Positions 1 to 15,700 are shown, counted from the stretch's first letter. The stretch is DNA of 64,000 nucleotides from Nymphaea colorata (GCF_008831285.2 NC_045143.1:13408151-13472150); one strand, 5' to 3'. Notes: a model not told the origin generated them from the sequence alone. Numbers and translations: made by a program.

Positions 1-259
1 CTTCATGACCGTACTAGATACAGGCCTTGGCATGAAAAGAACAATATGATCCTGATTAGGCTGCCAATGGATGACTACATTGCACCAAACTTTGTGTCTG
101 AAGCTTCAGCTAGATTTTCGGTTCAGATCTCTCCCAAAGACATGTTATTTTGAACCATGTCTCAAATATTACTAAGGTAGAAGCGTAGTCTTGACCACAA
201 CATTTGTGATCGTATTGACAGTTCTGCAATCACGGATCCTCAATCTCATTCCACGTTTG

Positions 260-301
<42 letters not shown>

Positions 302-709
302 TCTCTCTTCCCCCCCTACCAAGTTATAGATTCGCCCAATGAAATTTAGATGAAAAGTGCAATTGTTACAGACCGACCGACATAGCAATGGTCCAAAAAG
401 ATATACAATACGATTTAATTGTTACAGATGGACATTCTCCTTTTTACCCTCTCAAATTTTATGCTTCCTTTTAAAGGATTACAATGTCCCGTACAAGTTG
501 AAAAAAGAGATTGAGATGGAGAAAATGGCGGCCGAAAAAGCAAACAATGAAATTATCAAAGAAAAGAAGCTGTCCATCCACTGCAAATGTATGGATCAGA
601 TTTTGTTGTACATTTAGGAAGAGAGAGATATCAACCCTATCATACCTCGTTGACGTAGAATTACCTCCGGTTCTACTAGACCTTTTATGAGGCCACAGGA
701 TGAAAAAAG
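1..709. other. Non-coding sequence beyond MurD stop
   Basis: This lies downstream of the MurD stop codon and should include its 3' UTR. I see no convincing gene. An (AT)n run occupies about 262-299. Confidence 0.5.
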
Positions 710-3700
710 TCAACGGGACTGCATGGCCAACTCTTCAAAGACTTTCCCTCTATGTTCAAAGTTCTCAAATTCATCAAAGCTTGCACAACCTGGACTAAGC
801 ACAATTGCATCACCTGCAAATATTTCACAAATAATAAAAGAGGTAAAATCGATCTCACTAGAAAACAAAAAAAGGATCATTGGTGATTTTATACATTCAA
901 GGAATTATAGTAGGAACCACATCATCGAAGTTCACATTAAAAGCACTGGCTTATGGGCTAAGTCACATGGGTACTTTAATAAGCTCTACCTACCCATGTC
1001 GCCGTACCCGTACCCAAAATAAGTACTTAGAACACTTGGATACTTTTAGATCCGAACTGCTTAATTTCCTTACTTTTCATTCTATTCTTAGAGTTATTGT
1101 TCATTAACATATAATGTTTTTTACCCATATCACTTGTTTATTGAAATGTTGTTTTTATTTTGATTTTTTTGTGTTATTTTGCATATATACATACATATAT
1201 TTTGCCGTACCCCTGTACCCACATTTTTTAAAGTTATCGTGTCCGTACACGTATCTCCGTACCTATACCCAAACCGTACACGTACCCATGTGACTTAGCT
1301 TATGGGCCTTTAACACTGATTTCTTGAAAACCACAAATGTTCATCTTCATTATTTTTTTATCCTTTTGCCTCTTCCGCAGAGAATTTGGCCAGTCATTAC
1401 AAGAATTAGATTACTGACATGATGCCAAACAAGTAATTCAAGCCAACATATTCGTCCTTGATGCCAAAAAATGCACCTTAAATGAATGTCAAACTTGAGA
1501 GATTGTTCCTCGTCCAGATGGTAAGAATGTAGTTGGCTCAAAATGAGTTTACAAACTCAAGTATAAACCTGATGGAAGCATTGATAGATATAAAGCTCGA
1601 CTTGTGGCTAGAGGCTTCACTCAGCAGTACGGAGAAGATTATGTTGAGACTTTCAATCCAGTCATCAAGATGGGAACGATCTGGGTTATCATCTCTCTTG
1701 TCGTCTCATATGGATGGAATTATATCAGTTGGATGTAAAAGATGTTTTTCTTCATGGCTTTCTAAAGGAAGAAGTATACATGAAACAACCTCCAGGTTAT
1801 GCTACCAATGATCCAGCCAAATGGGTGTGCAAATTACAAAAATCACTGTATGGGCTTAAGCAAGCATCTCACTCATGGTTCGATAGATTTTCTCTTCATA
1901 TACAACAGGCTAGTTTTCTCAGAAGTTCACTTGATCATTCCTTATTTATCTATCATTCAAGTGAAATTACCACTTGGCTACTCATATATGTAGATGACAT
2001 AGTTCTTACTGGAAATTCTTCATGTCATATATCTCATGTTAAGAAGGTATTGCAACAAGAATTCAAGATGAAGGATCTCGATGAACTACGGTATTTGTTG
2101 GGAGTTGAGCTTGATAGAAAAGGTGACACATTAACCCTTACGCAACATAAATATACTCTTGATATTTTGGATAGAGTAGGTATGACAAATTGCAAGCCCA
2201 TAAATACTTCTAGTGTTCTCAGCACAAAATTGAATGCCTCGGACGGGAGTGATGCATACTCAAATCCTAGTTTCTATCGGAGTATAGTTGGCATGCTGCC
2301 ATATCTCACTTTTACACGCCCAGACATAGTATATGCAGTGAATCAAGTATCTCAGTTATGCACGCACCCACAGAGGGGCATATGGATGCTACCAAACGCA
2401 TTTTGCGTTATCTTAAGGCTACTCTTGAGAATGGACTCGTTTACACAAAACAGTCAACTGCTTTGCATGGCCACAATGTTTTCACCTACACTGATGCAGA
2501 TTTGGTAGGTGATCTAGACGATAGACGATCAGTTTTCGATTATTGTCTCTTCCTTGATTCCAACCTTATTTGTTGGAGTAGCAAGAAACAACGTGCAGTA
2601 GCCAGATCTAGCACTGAGGTAGAATACAAGGCAATGGCTGCAGGCACAGCTGAAGTTTCATGGTTACGCCATCTGCTTGGAAAACTCTCCCTTCCCATTG
2701 CTCAATCATCTTTATTTTGTGACAACCAAAGTGCGATCAAGATTGTCTCCAATCATGTTCTACATAATCGTACTAAGCATATAGAAATTGATCAACACTT
2801 CATTCGTCAAAAGGTTGTGGAAGACGAGATTGTTCCCACTTATATGGCCACATCTCAACAAGTGGTTGATCTTTTTACCAAGGGACTCACAGGGCACCAT
2901 TTTTGGGAATTGAAGAACAAGTTGTGCATGATCCAGCCCCATGCACTACTTAAGGGGGGCTGCTAAGATTGTACGATATGGATCGGGTCACCCAGACCTG
3001 ACCCATTTGATTCACACGCCCATACATCATGGGCAGTGGCATACTTGTAATTCTTAATGTTGTTTTGTGTATTTGGTTTTCTATCCTAAATTGTGATTAG
3101 TATATAATGATAACTAGAGGCAGACGTCAAGGTTGCTACCCTCTTTCTTCTCTCTCTTTCTTGCACGTGCGGTCTATTTCTCTCTTCCTCCTCTTGCATC
3201 TAACTTCATCTGGTGGTTTGGTTCAAAATGTTACACTCCTCTTTCATGAGAATTAAATCTTCCTTGTCCTTGCCCATATGTCTCCCAGGTTACTACTAGG
3301 GAGACTGTGATTGATTGTGACGGAGTCACTTCAGAAAATCCTTTCAAAGTCATCTTGTACTAAATCAGCTTGGTTCATAGCTCTTTGAACATCAGAAGAT
3401 TGAGCAAGCACAACAGTGAAGTGACAATCATATTGTGATGGGACCCCAATCCACTCAAAGTTTGTTCCACCATGTCTATGTCATTCACTATGCACCCAAT
3501 ACTAGCAAAAGCTGGCCTGACAGTTTTCATCTTATTCATGCACTCCATACTGCTCATAGAGTCTTTCTCCAGTAACCGAAACACTCTCTTAAGAAACACC
3601 ATTCTAGTATGTCAGACCTGACCACATGTCTGAACCAATCTATCGCACAGCTGAATAGCAGAAAATTCCATCACGGAATGGTTATAAGCACTTCCTATGA

Positions 3701-6700
3701 CAGAGTGGAAGTTCTGTCACATGGGTGCAGGTTGCAGGTGGTGGTGCGGAAGCGGATGCAGGTGTGGTGTGAATATTTTCAGAAAAAAATTGGGTGTGGT
3801 TATGGCAAAAGTATACATATATATATAATTATATAAATATATATATATATATAAATATATAAAATGTTATATACTATATTTTTTCGCTGAAAATTTTATT
3901 AAAAGGACATTTTGGTCCATTTTTGAAATTTTATGGTGAATAATTTTTCAATAGTGGCAGACCTTAAAAGGACAACAGGCCTGTCATCCTTCAGGCATGT
4001 GCGTGACCCAAGAAGACTGAAAAAGAGAGGAGAAAACAAGGGAAAGGAATTTCTTGCCAAAAAATGGGTGGATGAGGTCAACGGCACCACAAGCGTGCTG
4101 ACTGCATCAGTTTGCATGATGGAGCTGCAACCATGTCCGCATCCACACCTGCATCATCTTGATGTCAGTGTGGGTCCTTTTTTGAAGAATCCATGTGACA
4201 TAGAGTAGAAGTAATGCATGCAACCAAGAATAATCTTTTTTTTTTTTCAACAAAGATACTGCAGATTTTTGACATACACAATTGAGGTCACCTTTCAGAA
4301 AGGGATTCCAGACTATGGCAGAAAAATGGAAGACATCAGATCTGCAGAAGAATTCAGAACTAAAAAGAATATGGCAGGTTTGAGACTTGTAAACACAGAA
4401 TACTTTGAAAAGGACGTGAGATCTGAAAAGAAATTAAAAACTGATGTTGGCCATGAAGATTTAAGAAAGAATGTCAGATCTAATTCAGATTTAAAGGATG
4501 TCAGATCTGAAATCGGGAACATTTGATCTGATTCAGAAAAAAATGATGTCAGATACAAAGAAGGAGAAGTTAGATCTGATTTGGCAAAGAGTATGTTAGA
4601 TCTGATTTCTATCTCAGATCTGGAGCAACAAAGAATAACCTTTAAAAGAAGAAAAAAAAATAAATATACAAAAGAAAAAAAATAGAGAAGTTTAGGCTGA
4701 TATGAGGGAAAACTTTAACTTGGATGAAGAAACCTTGACCTACCTGGTCATTCCTTCCAGAGAAAGCTCAACAGCCAATCATGGAACTTGGCTCTCATAC
4801 TTGTTAGTTTTTGACACCACAGATCCTTCACAGAAGAGAAGGCCACATGGAAGAAAAGGGCTGCCCCTCAACTGTGAAAGGAGCAAATCAAACCACAAAT
4901 TCCATTGACTGCTATATGGGTATGATCGTAAGACATTAGGGTGCATTCAGGTACAAGCATAAATTGATAAATTACAATATGCTATTAATAACATGACCCA
5001 GATCAATGACATCTTTTTATGGACATGCGGATGAAGCAGTTCCAACACTGGACTGATCTCCCTTTCTAATATATGACTGTGGCATTAAAGACTGAAACAC
5101 CTTTGAATTGAGACCTGGATCCATTAAGGACCCAGATCCACAAATCAAGTCATATGGATTATAAACATGTTTCAATGAAGGGAACCTCCCCTCTTTTGGG
5201 ATAGGTTTCCCTTGACAAAGACATTTTTTTCACCTGTGTTCTCTAGTGCATTTCTACTTTGTGTGATATTGTGCTTGGTGTACTTGTGTGTTGCTCAAGC
5301 TCCTTGAAAGTGGTTTAACAAGTCAATTATTGAGCGTTGTTTTATGACTTTGAGTGCTGCTTTTTACATATACTCCAGTCGAAGACATGATTTAGCCATA
5401 GGAATGGGACATCAGAAATTATACACGAAAAATTAAGCAAGCTAGCAGATATGCAGCAGAAAGCCTGAATGTGTCCAACCCCAACCATGGAAAATTCACA
5501 TACCAGATTTAGCAATGTCCCGTGCAAGACTCACAGCATCTACCAGACATTTAACTGTAGTACAAGGAATAGAAAGCCCAGCACTCAGCAGTGCCTTCCA
5601 AATCATTTCCCCAGAAGCTCCGAACTGCCATCAATTGTAGCCATCAGAAGCATGTTAGTATTTTAGAAACTTATTCCAGAAATATAATTTCATACATATA
5701 CATGTAGATGTTTAACAACACATTCATGCATCCTGCGTGCATAGATTTAGGAAACATACTCATTACTCACACATGTCTAGTTTCTGATGTTTCATAAAGT
5801 AGTTTTGCAAATCAGCTTCCTTAGGCATATCTCTTCAGTTTAGCAGACATCTATCATTTCAGCAGGAAGTTTGTATGTACCTTGTCATTTGGAACTTCTA
5901 CTTAACTCCCATCAACTATGCAAAAACCACAGGTGCAAGTTACATTTTATAGACGACAGCTCAGTGTACTTTTAACATCCTTGTCATTTGAAACTTCTAC
6001 TTAACTCCCAACAACTATGCAAACCACAGGTGCAAGTTACATTTTCTAGACGACAGCTGAGTGTACTTTTAACATCAAATATGATTTTCCAAGTCAAGAA
6101 ATTTTGCTACATGGTAGACTGATGAACTTTTAAGTTAGAAAATTAATATGTACATGCAACCATGACACAACCCACACTTCATTTTCTACTAAATATGTAA
6201 AGCTAGTTGAACAAAAAGAAAAAACTTAAGGCAGACCTAGGGGCTCCTAGTACATAATCATTCAAATTCACAAGTTCCAGTGGCAATGATGTATTCTCAT
6301 AAAAAAAGCTGAATTCCGAGAAAATATATAGAAGTGGTGGACCATATTGAAGTGCTTCAAATAAAGTTGCTCCTACTCAAAGATCATGTAGATCACATGC
6401 ATCAGGTCAAACTCTAAAAAAGCTCAAAAGTATTACAGGAAATGCAAAACTGAAAACCCCTATAAGCACTGCTGTTCAAAGGAACTGCTATAAATAAAGC
6501 CACAACCTGACAAATCAAGGACTAAGATAGTCTCAATTAATATCTGTAAAAAACAGTGCATTAAAGCACAAACCGGAACTTAGTAATCTCGTAAGATAGA
6601 AGGGCACTACATACACGTAAAAGCAAAAATATTTCAGAAGAGACAATTCTTATAAAAACATTATCAAAGAGAAGGTGGAACCCCTGGCTGTTGAACTAGC

Positions 6701-9700
6701 TTCAAGTTTCAACAATGAGATTGCTAGCCACTAGGGATAACCAACAGCTAGCAGTTTGGACAGAGGCTAAACCAGAAAGAAGCAGCAAATATAAAAGAAA
6801 ATAATTGCTTGGGCATGGTTTTTAGTGATCGAATGCTCCTTTTGTGATGGTTTTGAGCAACACAAAATAAAAAAATAAAAAATAAAGGGCACCTAGCCGG
6901 CTGATTTCAATTTCTGTCTCTCTCTCTCTCTATACACACACATATATACATATATATAAATATATAAAATGACAATCATGTTCAGATATTCTCTAAGTAA
7001 CAACCACCATCCAACACGTGGCTGCCCATGTGCATATGTGTGTCTGTTGTCATGTGTGCTTGAGCAAGTGTGTCAGCGTGTTCGCATACCAAGTCATCAG
7101 CAGACACAGAAAATTAACTTTCACATATCTTACCAAGATGAATTGGTTAAGCAATTTTACAAGAGGCACATGGATAGTTGCTTCTCAAGCGAACCATCAT
7201 CTTTTCACAATGTGAAATTTATAAGTTTCTGAAATTCCTTGTTGAAGCCACCATGGTATTCCAGATGTTGTAATGGAGCCAGAAAGGCCCCTAGAATAGT
7301 GACACGTGTACATAATTGGGTAAGCAAGTGAGAAGTAAAATGTATGCAATGAAGAAAAGTTCTTATTGCAGAGATATTCAAGAAGCATCTATATAACATG
7401 TAAGGCTTCATAACTTACCGTGATTACAGCCTTGTGGCATTTAAGAGGCTCTGCCAGCTTTTCAAAACCACTGGAGCCATTGTTCTCAGCATTTTGCTAA
7501 CATTAGACAAACAGTCTAAGCATCAAAATCAGAATCATTAACATGTAAATCTGTTCATGCAACAAAGATGATAAATTCAGCAGAATCATAGATAAATATC
7601 ACAATCTCTTGTTCTCCCCAAGAAACCTATTGAAAAGCCATATAAGTGAAAATTTCAAAAAAAAAATTAGAAGATTGAAAACTATGTCAAGTTGGAAGTT
7701 TGTGCAAGTCCTAGGTTCTACAAAATTTTTTGCATGTCAGGGCACTAGAATACATATCGAGGCATAAGTGTAGATCATAAAACTCTATTAAACTGCTGCT
7801 GAAATTTGTCCCTTCCTTTCAATATCATTACAATTTAGCCTATTACAGGGGTGAATACCAAACCCATACAAAAAAAAAGTGCCAAAATTCCCCAAAGGGA
7901 TATTTACAGTATAACACCCTCTGGTTGGAGTCTTGGTCCAAATCAACAGTGGGACATGCACATCAATCCAAGAGCATGAATTGGAAATGCACCCACATCC
8001 ATAGGCTGACCTTCTGCCTGGCCGTATAATTTCAATGGCCTTTAAGAAATACTTCCTCATGCACCAACAAAACTTCCTGACATGACTTTTCTAATCCAAG
8101 ATTGCATGATGTCAGCTGTAAAAATGTCCACAAATAGGCACAAAAAACAGTCCAAATAAATAGAAGAAAATCATACTAGAATTGAATCACCAAGAACACT
8201 CAAGAAATATGCACTAAGTCAAAAAATGCACAAGTAAAGAAAACAATAATTCAATTAATAAAATGCTTAGGGAAGAACAAGAAAAACAAGAGAAGATACT
8301 CCCAAGTCCCCATGTGTACAGCCAGCAAGGGGTTGATCTAGCTGTCGGCTGGACCCTCCAAATGAAGCTGTGCGGAGGAGCCAAACTGGCAAGTCAACCA
8401 TGGTCAAGGATAGCTTGACCAAAATAAAAAGCCAAAAAAACAATACAGAAAAATAAATACCATAGAAAAGAAATAAAAATAAAATAAATATTTAACCTAT
8501 TAATATACTATACTCTTGTTGTGCGATAACCAGAGCTCCATAAAACATAGCCTATTCCATGGCTCTGCTACAGCATGCTGCTCAATTTCTCTAGCCTCCA
8601 CTGGCTCTCTCTACAGTCTCTCAACCTCCTGCTGAGATGCCTCTAGTGTCGGGGTGAAAACCTAGAGATCTCAGCATCTCAGTCTCTGCTCACCTGATCT
8701 CGAGTTTGTATCTCCCTGTAGAAGTCTCTCAGCTTCTATAGCAGCTGCTAATATTGTCTTCTTGACCTACCCTATTGGTGAAGGAAGCTTATGATGCTAT
8801 CCCAAGGCAAATGAGCACTTCGACCTGTTTAGAGCATAATCTGGATCATGCCACATCACTTATTCTACTATACCTTAAGAAGCCTACCGGATGTTCCGAA
8901 ACAGGCAGCTGGCATACCACCTGTAGAAGATGGTGAAGCTTGAATTGTGGCTTCTTCCTCTATTTTCTCTTCTGCCTCTAAATCTGCATCTCTAACAAGA
9001 GCAGGAAAAGAAATACATGCTCCTCTGAAAGCAGACACTTTAAACATTCAATTTCTACCTAAATGCAAAAAAACCATGAGATGCAGAAATGAAGAGTGAC
9101 AGGTCACTATAAAGATTACAGAGATGTAAGATTATATTTGTAGCACAAGGGCATTCACAGGAATATAAAATAGATTATGACGAGACTTTGCTCTCGTAAC
9201 GAGAATGACTAATATTGGAACCCTAGTGGTCATAACCTCCTTTCGAAAAAAGTTCAATTTATCACGTATTGCAAAAAATGTGTTTCTTATTGGTGATCTT
9301 AGGAAAGTGAGTGACATTTATACTCCCCCAAAGTATATTACTAAACAATAGAAAGTTTTGAAACTCAAAAAGAACTTTATGGCTTAAAACAAGCTCCAAA
9401 GTCTTGGTATGACAAGTTCAGTAAAGCACTTTTTTTCTTCGATATAAAACATGTGTCCATGAAACTGCTATGTTTGTTAAAGAAACTAGGTAAAAAAATA
9501 AAACTTTGGTTGCTATATGTAAATATGATGATACAAGGAAAAAGATGGAGTGAATCAAATTGCCCAAATGCTTAAGGAGAGTTTTGAGATGTTAGATGAG
9601 ACATTTCTTCAAGATAGAAGTTGCCAGTTACCAAATTAGATTTTGCTTTAAATGAAACAGGTTGCAGGTCAGAATCACAAGTGTTGACATATGTTGTATT

Positions 9701-12700
9701 TGGGACACCTGTCTGGATCTGGACCCGATCCAGTGTGTTACTGTTATGGAAACCCTAAATTCTGTGTGTGAATGAATTCTTAGAGAGAGTATGTCTGTTG
9801 GACTAGGGTGTTCCCAACAACTTTGTATTCAGTATTTAGGAACACCCTATTCCTCCACTCCATGTCTGGTCTCCACAGGCTGTCCGTTGGAACCTACCGT
9901 GAAGTTCTGGTGCCTTCGCTCACGCCAACTGTTGAAGTTTTTTCCTCGTTTGTCGTTTTTTTTTTAGTCGCCTGCTGTTGCTCCACTCTGCTTTGGACTC
10001 ATGCGTCAACCATGAGCTCCTTCGCTCGTCTGAAGGTCTTCAGTCTTCATCACTATGCCGCTGCTGCCCTCCGCCACTGCTATGCTTGTCTGCCGCCACT
10101 TCACTTACTCTGCATGACCGTTGTCTTGCTTTACGCCAGGTTCTTCTACAGCATGTGCATTGTTTTTTCCTTGTTACTATCGTCCCCTGCACAACTACTA
10201 TTCGGTTACTGTCGTGTGCTTTCGTCTCTTGCTGTTGTGTTGATCTTTGATAATGGCAGAATAAGAATCAACTTCTTCTACTGTCAATATAGACCAGGCT
10301 GATGTTGGGGCCTCTAGAACTGAAAATGTCCCCATTCAAGTTACTACCATTCGCCTCACCAAGGAAAATTACCTTCAATGGTCTGCTACCATCACTATGG
10401 AGATTGTTGGTCGAGGTCGAATTGCTTATGTAAATGGAAGGAAGGTTGAACCTATTGAGACTAGTGTTGCCTGGGAGACTTGGTTTCTTGAGGACAACCA
10501 AGTAAAAACTTGGATTGTCAATTCTGTATCCTCATATATTCAACCTCTCATCCTTCGTAAGAGGACTGCGAGAGATATGTGGGTTATACTTTAGCTGATG
10601 TATGGCCAAAAGAAGAAAGAAGTTCGAGTGTATCAGTTGATGAAGGATGTCTATTCTCAATGGCAAGGTGAACACTCTGTGGCAGATTTCTATGCAGCCT
10701 TGAAATCTAAGTGGGAGGAACTTGACTACTATTCAGATGACACTTGGGATTGTCCCCAAGATCAAGTGCGTCATTTAGCCAAGGAATGGAGGAATAGGGT
10801 GTTCCTATTTTTAGCAGGGTTGAATGATGACTTTGAAGGTATAAGAAGTCAAATCCTTAATTCTGACGGACTGCCTAGTATTGAAGATGTTTACGCCCGT
10901 GTAGAGGCTGAAGAGCAAAGACGCCTTGTTACTACTGGAAAAACGGGAGATCACATCTCGTATAATGAGAAGTCTGCCCTTGTTAGCCGTGGTCCTGTAG
11001 AAGTTGCTCGACCTCCTCGCAAGTGCACTCACTGCAAGAAGACTGGTCATACAATGGACTTTTGTTGGGACCTCCATCCAAAAAAGAAGAATAGTCGAGG
11101 GAGACCTTCTAGTGGGAAGAAATCTATTTTTGATGCTACCAACTCTAGTGGAGGGAAAAGCTCTATCTCAACTGAACAAATTCGTGAGCTCTGTGCTTCT
11201 CTAAGTCAGATCGATGTTGGTCAAGCCGAAGTGTTAGATGATGTGAAGGTTAACCATGCTCTGGTCATTTCTGGTGAAAAAGGTAATTCTTGTATGGGAG
11301 AATAGATTGTTGACAGTGGTGCCACATGACTGGCAATTCTAAGCCCTTTTATAAGTATAAGCTATCTTCTGGAAAGGAACGTGTTTCTCTTGCCGATGGT
11401 TCATTTACCTCTGTGGCAGGAAAATGGAGTCTTTCTTTGTTAAACAAATTTTTAGTACATGGTGCCTTACATGTTCCTCATCCTCCCTTGAATCTTTTAT
11501 CTGTTAGCAAGATTACATAGGAGTTGAATTGTGAACTCATATTCTTTTATCTGGTTTGTCCCTTGAATCTTTTATCTGTCAGCAAGATTACATAGGATTA
11601 CATGTTCTTTTATCTGACAGCAGTTAGCAGGACTGCAAAGAAGAGAGAAGATTGTCTTCAGTTATTTTTGTATTGACATGAACGCCTTGGACATCTGCCT
11701 TTGGAGTTTTGAAACAGTTATTGCCTGAGTTATGTTCTACTTTGGACATATCTATGATATCTTGTAATGTATGTCAGTTTGCTAAACATGTTAGGGCTTC
11801 ATACCCTGTTTCCAATAGTCGTGCTAATGAAGTTTTTTCCTTGATCCATTCTGATGTGTGGGGGCCTTCAGGAATTCATACCCGTTGTGGTTTTCAGTAT
11901 TTTATAACATTTATAGATGATTACTCAAGGAGTACCTTTGTTTACCTGTTGAAAGATCGTAGCGAAGTGCTTCATGTCATACAGACCTTCATTCTTCTTG
12001 TGGTGAACCAATACGGTGGTTCTGTTAAGACCTTTCGATCTGATAATGCTCGTGAGTATGTGTGTCAAGCTGTTCAGGATTTCCTTCAAAAAAGAGGGAT
12101 TGTTCATGAGACAACTTGCAGCTATACCCCTCCTCAAAATGGGGTCGCTGAGAGGAAAAATCGTCAGCTGCTTAATGTCACCAGAGCCCTCTTCTTTCAA
12201 AGGAATCTTCCAAAACATTATTGGGGAGATGTTGTTCTTACTAGTGCATACTTGATTAACTGCATGCCTAGTCGTGTGTTAAATGGGCGGACCCCCCACT
12301 CTATGCTTCCAGAGGATCGTCAACCCTTTCATCTCCCCCCTCGTGTCTTTGGATGTGTTTGCTTCATTCATTATCACAGCCCAACTGTTAAAAAACTTGA
12401 TCCAAAGTCAATTAATGTTAAAAAACTTGATCCAATGTCAATTAAGGGAATATTTGTTGGGCATCCTTCTACTCAAAAGGGGTATAAATGTCTTGATCGT
12501 ACCATGGTCGTGTTTACGTTACCAAGGATGTCACATTCTTGGAACATGTCTCTTATTTTGGTGAGAATCCTCTTCAGGGAGAGAAGTCTATGTCAGGGGA
12601 AGAGTATTCTCCGAGTCAAGAAATTCAATTTACAGATTTCTTGAAGTACAAGCGAGAAGAGAGTCCACCAGTTGTTGAGGTGCTTGAACATAAGAGGAAT

Positions 12701-15700
12701 GAAGGGTGTTCCACTGGGACGGAAGAGGAATGTAATCGCTTGTTTGGAAAGGTGTTCTCTAGGCGAAAAGTTTGTACAGATAAGGTGACTGATGGTGAGA
12801 ATTCTGCTCCTAGTTCCAATCGTACTCCTTCCCTGGATGACCCAAGTCATGCTCAGAAGAAACCTGTTGAGGAAGACATTCAGACAGAAACTGTTCAGAC
12901 AGAAATTGAAAATGAGGAGCTTCTCATTGCCCTGAGAAATCATGTCAGGTCATGTACTCAACACCCTATTGGTAACTTTGTGTCATATTCTAGACTGAGG
13001 ACAGATTACAAATGTTTTGTATCATTTCTTTCTATGGCTGTGATTCCCAGGACTGTTACAGAGGCTCAGAGTGATCCCAAGTGGACTCATGCTATGCAAG
13101 AAGAGATGGAAGCCTTGAGCAGAAACTGGACATGGGAAGTGGTAGAGATCCCTGAAGCGGCTCATCTGATTGGATCCAAGTGGGTCTATACCATTAAGTA
13201 CAAACCAGATGGGAATGTTGAGAGGTACAAAGCTCGCCTGGTTGCCAAGGGGTTTAGTCAGAAATATGGGATTGACTACTTGGAGACATTTGCTCATGTT
13301 GCGAAGACGAAGACTATTAGAGTTATTATTTCTCTAGTAGTGTTGAAGGAGTGGAAGATGTGCCAACTCGACGTTAAGAATGTTTTTCTCAATGAAGATC
13401 TTGAAAAAGAAGCGTATATGTGTATGCCCCCAGGATATGAGAAACCGGGAAAATGATGTAAACTGAAGAAGGCTTTGTATGGGCTCAAGAGTCTCCCCGA
13501 GCATGGTTTGAACGTCTTAGACTTGTAATGAGACAACGTGGCTATAATCAAGGAAACGGATATCATACTTTGTTTGTAAGGAGGAAGGAGAGTAAGGTTA
13601 CTCTCTTGTTCGTCTATGTTGATGATATGATTGTTACAAGTGATGATAAAGATGAGATAACAAGATTAAAGGGTTTACTGGCTGTTGAATTTGATCTCAA
13701 GGACCTTGGCAAACTAAGATATTTTCTTGGTATTGAAATTGCCAAATCAGGTACGACCCTTGTGCTAAATCAAATGAAGTATACCCTGGATTTACTGAAG
13801 GAGATAGGAAAACTAGGGTGTAAGCCGGCTTTTACTCCTCTGGATGCTGGACACAAACTCAGTATTAAGGATGGAGAACGTCTTTGTGAAGAAGCTAAGG
13901 GGAAGTATCAATGTCTGGTTGGAAGATTGATCTACCTCACTCTGACTAGACCTGATATCACCTTTGTTATAAATGTGATGAGTCAGTTCATGCACGCGCC
14001 TACAGATACTCACTTGAAGGCTGTCGACAGAATTTTGTGTTACTTGAAGAGGAATCCTGACAAGGGGCTTCTATATGTGAAATAAGGGCCGATTGAGATT
14101 GAAGGGTATTCAGATGCAGACTGGGTAGGCTCTGTTGATACTAGAAGATCTATTTTAGGGTACTGCGTCTACTTGGGTGGAAATCTTGTTGTTTGGAGGA
14201 GCAAGAGACAAGATGTTTGTTCTCGCTCAAGTGAAGAGGTTGAATATAGGGTTGTTGCTACTGGAGTGTCAGAATTATTGTGGCTGAAAGTATTATTGAC
14301 AGATATTGGGATAGAGACTGAAGGACCTATGAAGATGTACTGTGATAACATAACAAGTCTGCAATTAATCTTGCCAACAATCCTATGTTACATGACTGAA
14401 CAAAGCATGCCGAGATTGACTGTCATTTCATCCGAGAGAGAATTGATGCTAGAGAGTTTATTCTACCATATATGAAATATGAAGTCCAAACTGCTGATGT
14501 TCTGACTAAAGTCTTACATGTGACTCAGATTGAGAAAAATGTATCCAAGTTGGGCATGTTTGATATGTATGCCCAACTTGAGAGGGAGCGTTGACATATG
14601 TTGTATTTGGGTCGCGTATCTGGGTCTGGATCTGGACCGATCCAGTGTGTTACTGTTATGGCCCTACTTAACCTGTGTAAACTCTAATTTCTGTGTGTGA
14701 AGGAATTCTTAGAGAGAGTGTGTCTGGCTACTAGTGGGCACTAGACCTCCTCTTACGTGGTTTTTTTTCCTCTAGTTGAGGGGTTTTTCCATGTTACATC
14801 ACTGTTCTTCCTTTGTTTGTCTTCTACAACAAGCATGTTAATACCTCGGAACTAATAAACACAAAAATGAGAGCAGAAGTTGGAAAGTGTTCAACATTCC
14901 AATGCCATAGCATCAGCTAATTATGGCTTTAACTTGCTGCTCGACTTGAGATTAGCCATGCAGTGAAATAAATGACCAATTTCAGCAGCCACAAGCAAAG
15001 TGCAGTGTTCAACCAAGGGTTAATGTTCATCCTATCTCTTAACTTTTTTTGCTCAACTATTAGGTTCTGTGTGCTTTTTAAGTGACTCCTTGATTTCATG
15101 GTGATGTACGAAGCAGCAAAAATGTGGTGTTCTCATCCACATAGACAAAATACAAAGCTATAGCAAAATATACAACAGAACTTGTGTGCAGTAAAGCTCT
15201 TCTAGAAGATATAGGAGCTAAGAAATCCAAGTTCTCAAAGCTTAACTATTATAACAAAAATGTTACCTACATTGCTAGCAAATATACCTTTCATGAGCCA
15301 ACATAGCACATTAAGATGTACTGTCTCTATATTGGTGAACAATTTTTTGAAGGCCATATTCAGCTATCTCATGTGTCCAAGAGTATCGGATGCAACTCGT
15401 TTTCACTAAGGCACACCTATCACCTAAATTTTTTGTTCTTGCTTGGCAAACTGGCAGCCATTACACCGTAAAGTTAGACAGGGATTGTTAAATGATATAC
15501 ATATATATGTATGCGTGCATGTGTGCTGTGTAATTTTGTGTACATACCTATGTATGGTTTATACACTATAAGTTGCACTTCCTTTTCTTTTGCTTTTTTT
15601 AATCTTTTTCCTGCCTATTGGTGGCTGTCAAACTAGTTGCTGAAGGTCGCAATGGCTAGTTCGACAATTAGCTGAACTAGCCATTGGGGCATCCAATAGC

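Larger units (their letters stand above)
9682..14828 (+). mobile_element. Copia element B (degenerate, with TSD ACAAG)
   Basis: This is a near full-length Ty1/copia element. The 5-bp flank ACAAG at 9677-9681 is repeated at 14829-14833. Order: damaged 5' LTR, leader, gag, protease, integrase, RT, RNase H, 3' LTR. Its proteins align closely with element C throughout, so both belong to one family. Many in-frame stops and frameshifts make it non-autonomous. It is antisense to MurD within intron 10. Confidence 0.9.

Noticed and set aside
357-617. 86-codon plus-strand frame
   Set aside because: No domain, and it lies antisense to the probable MurD 3' UTR.
9808-10302. 164-codon plus-strand frame
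   Set aside because: It lies in the damaged LTR and leader of copia B. It is Leu/Ser/Cys rich without a domain and ends beyond the true gag start.
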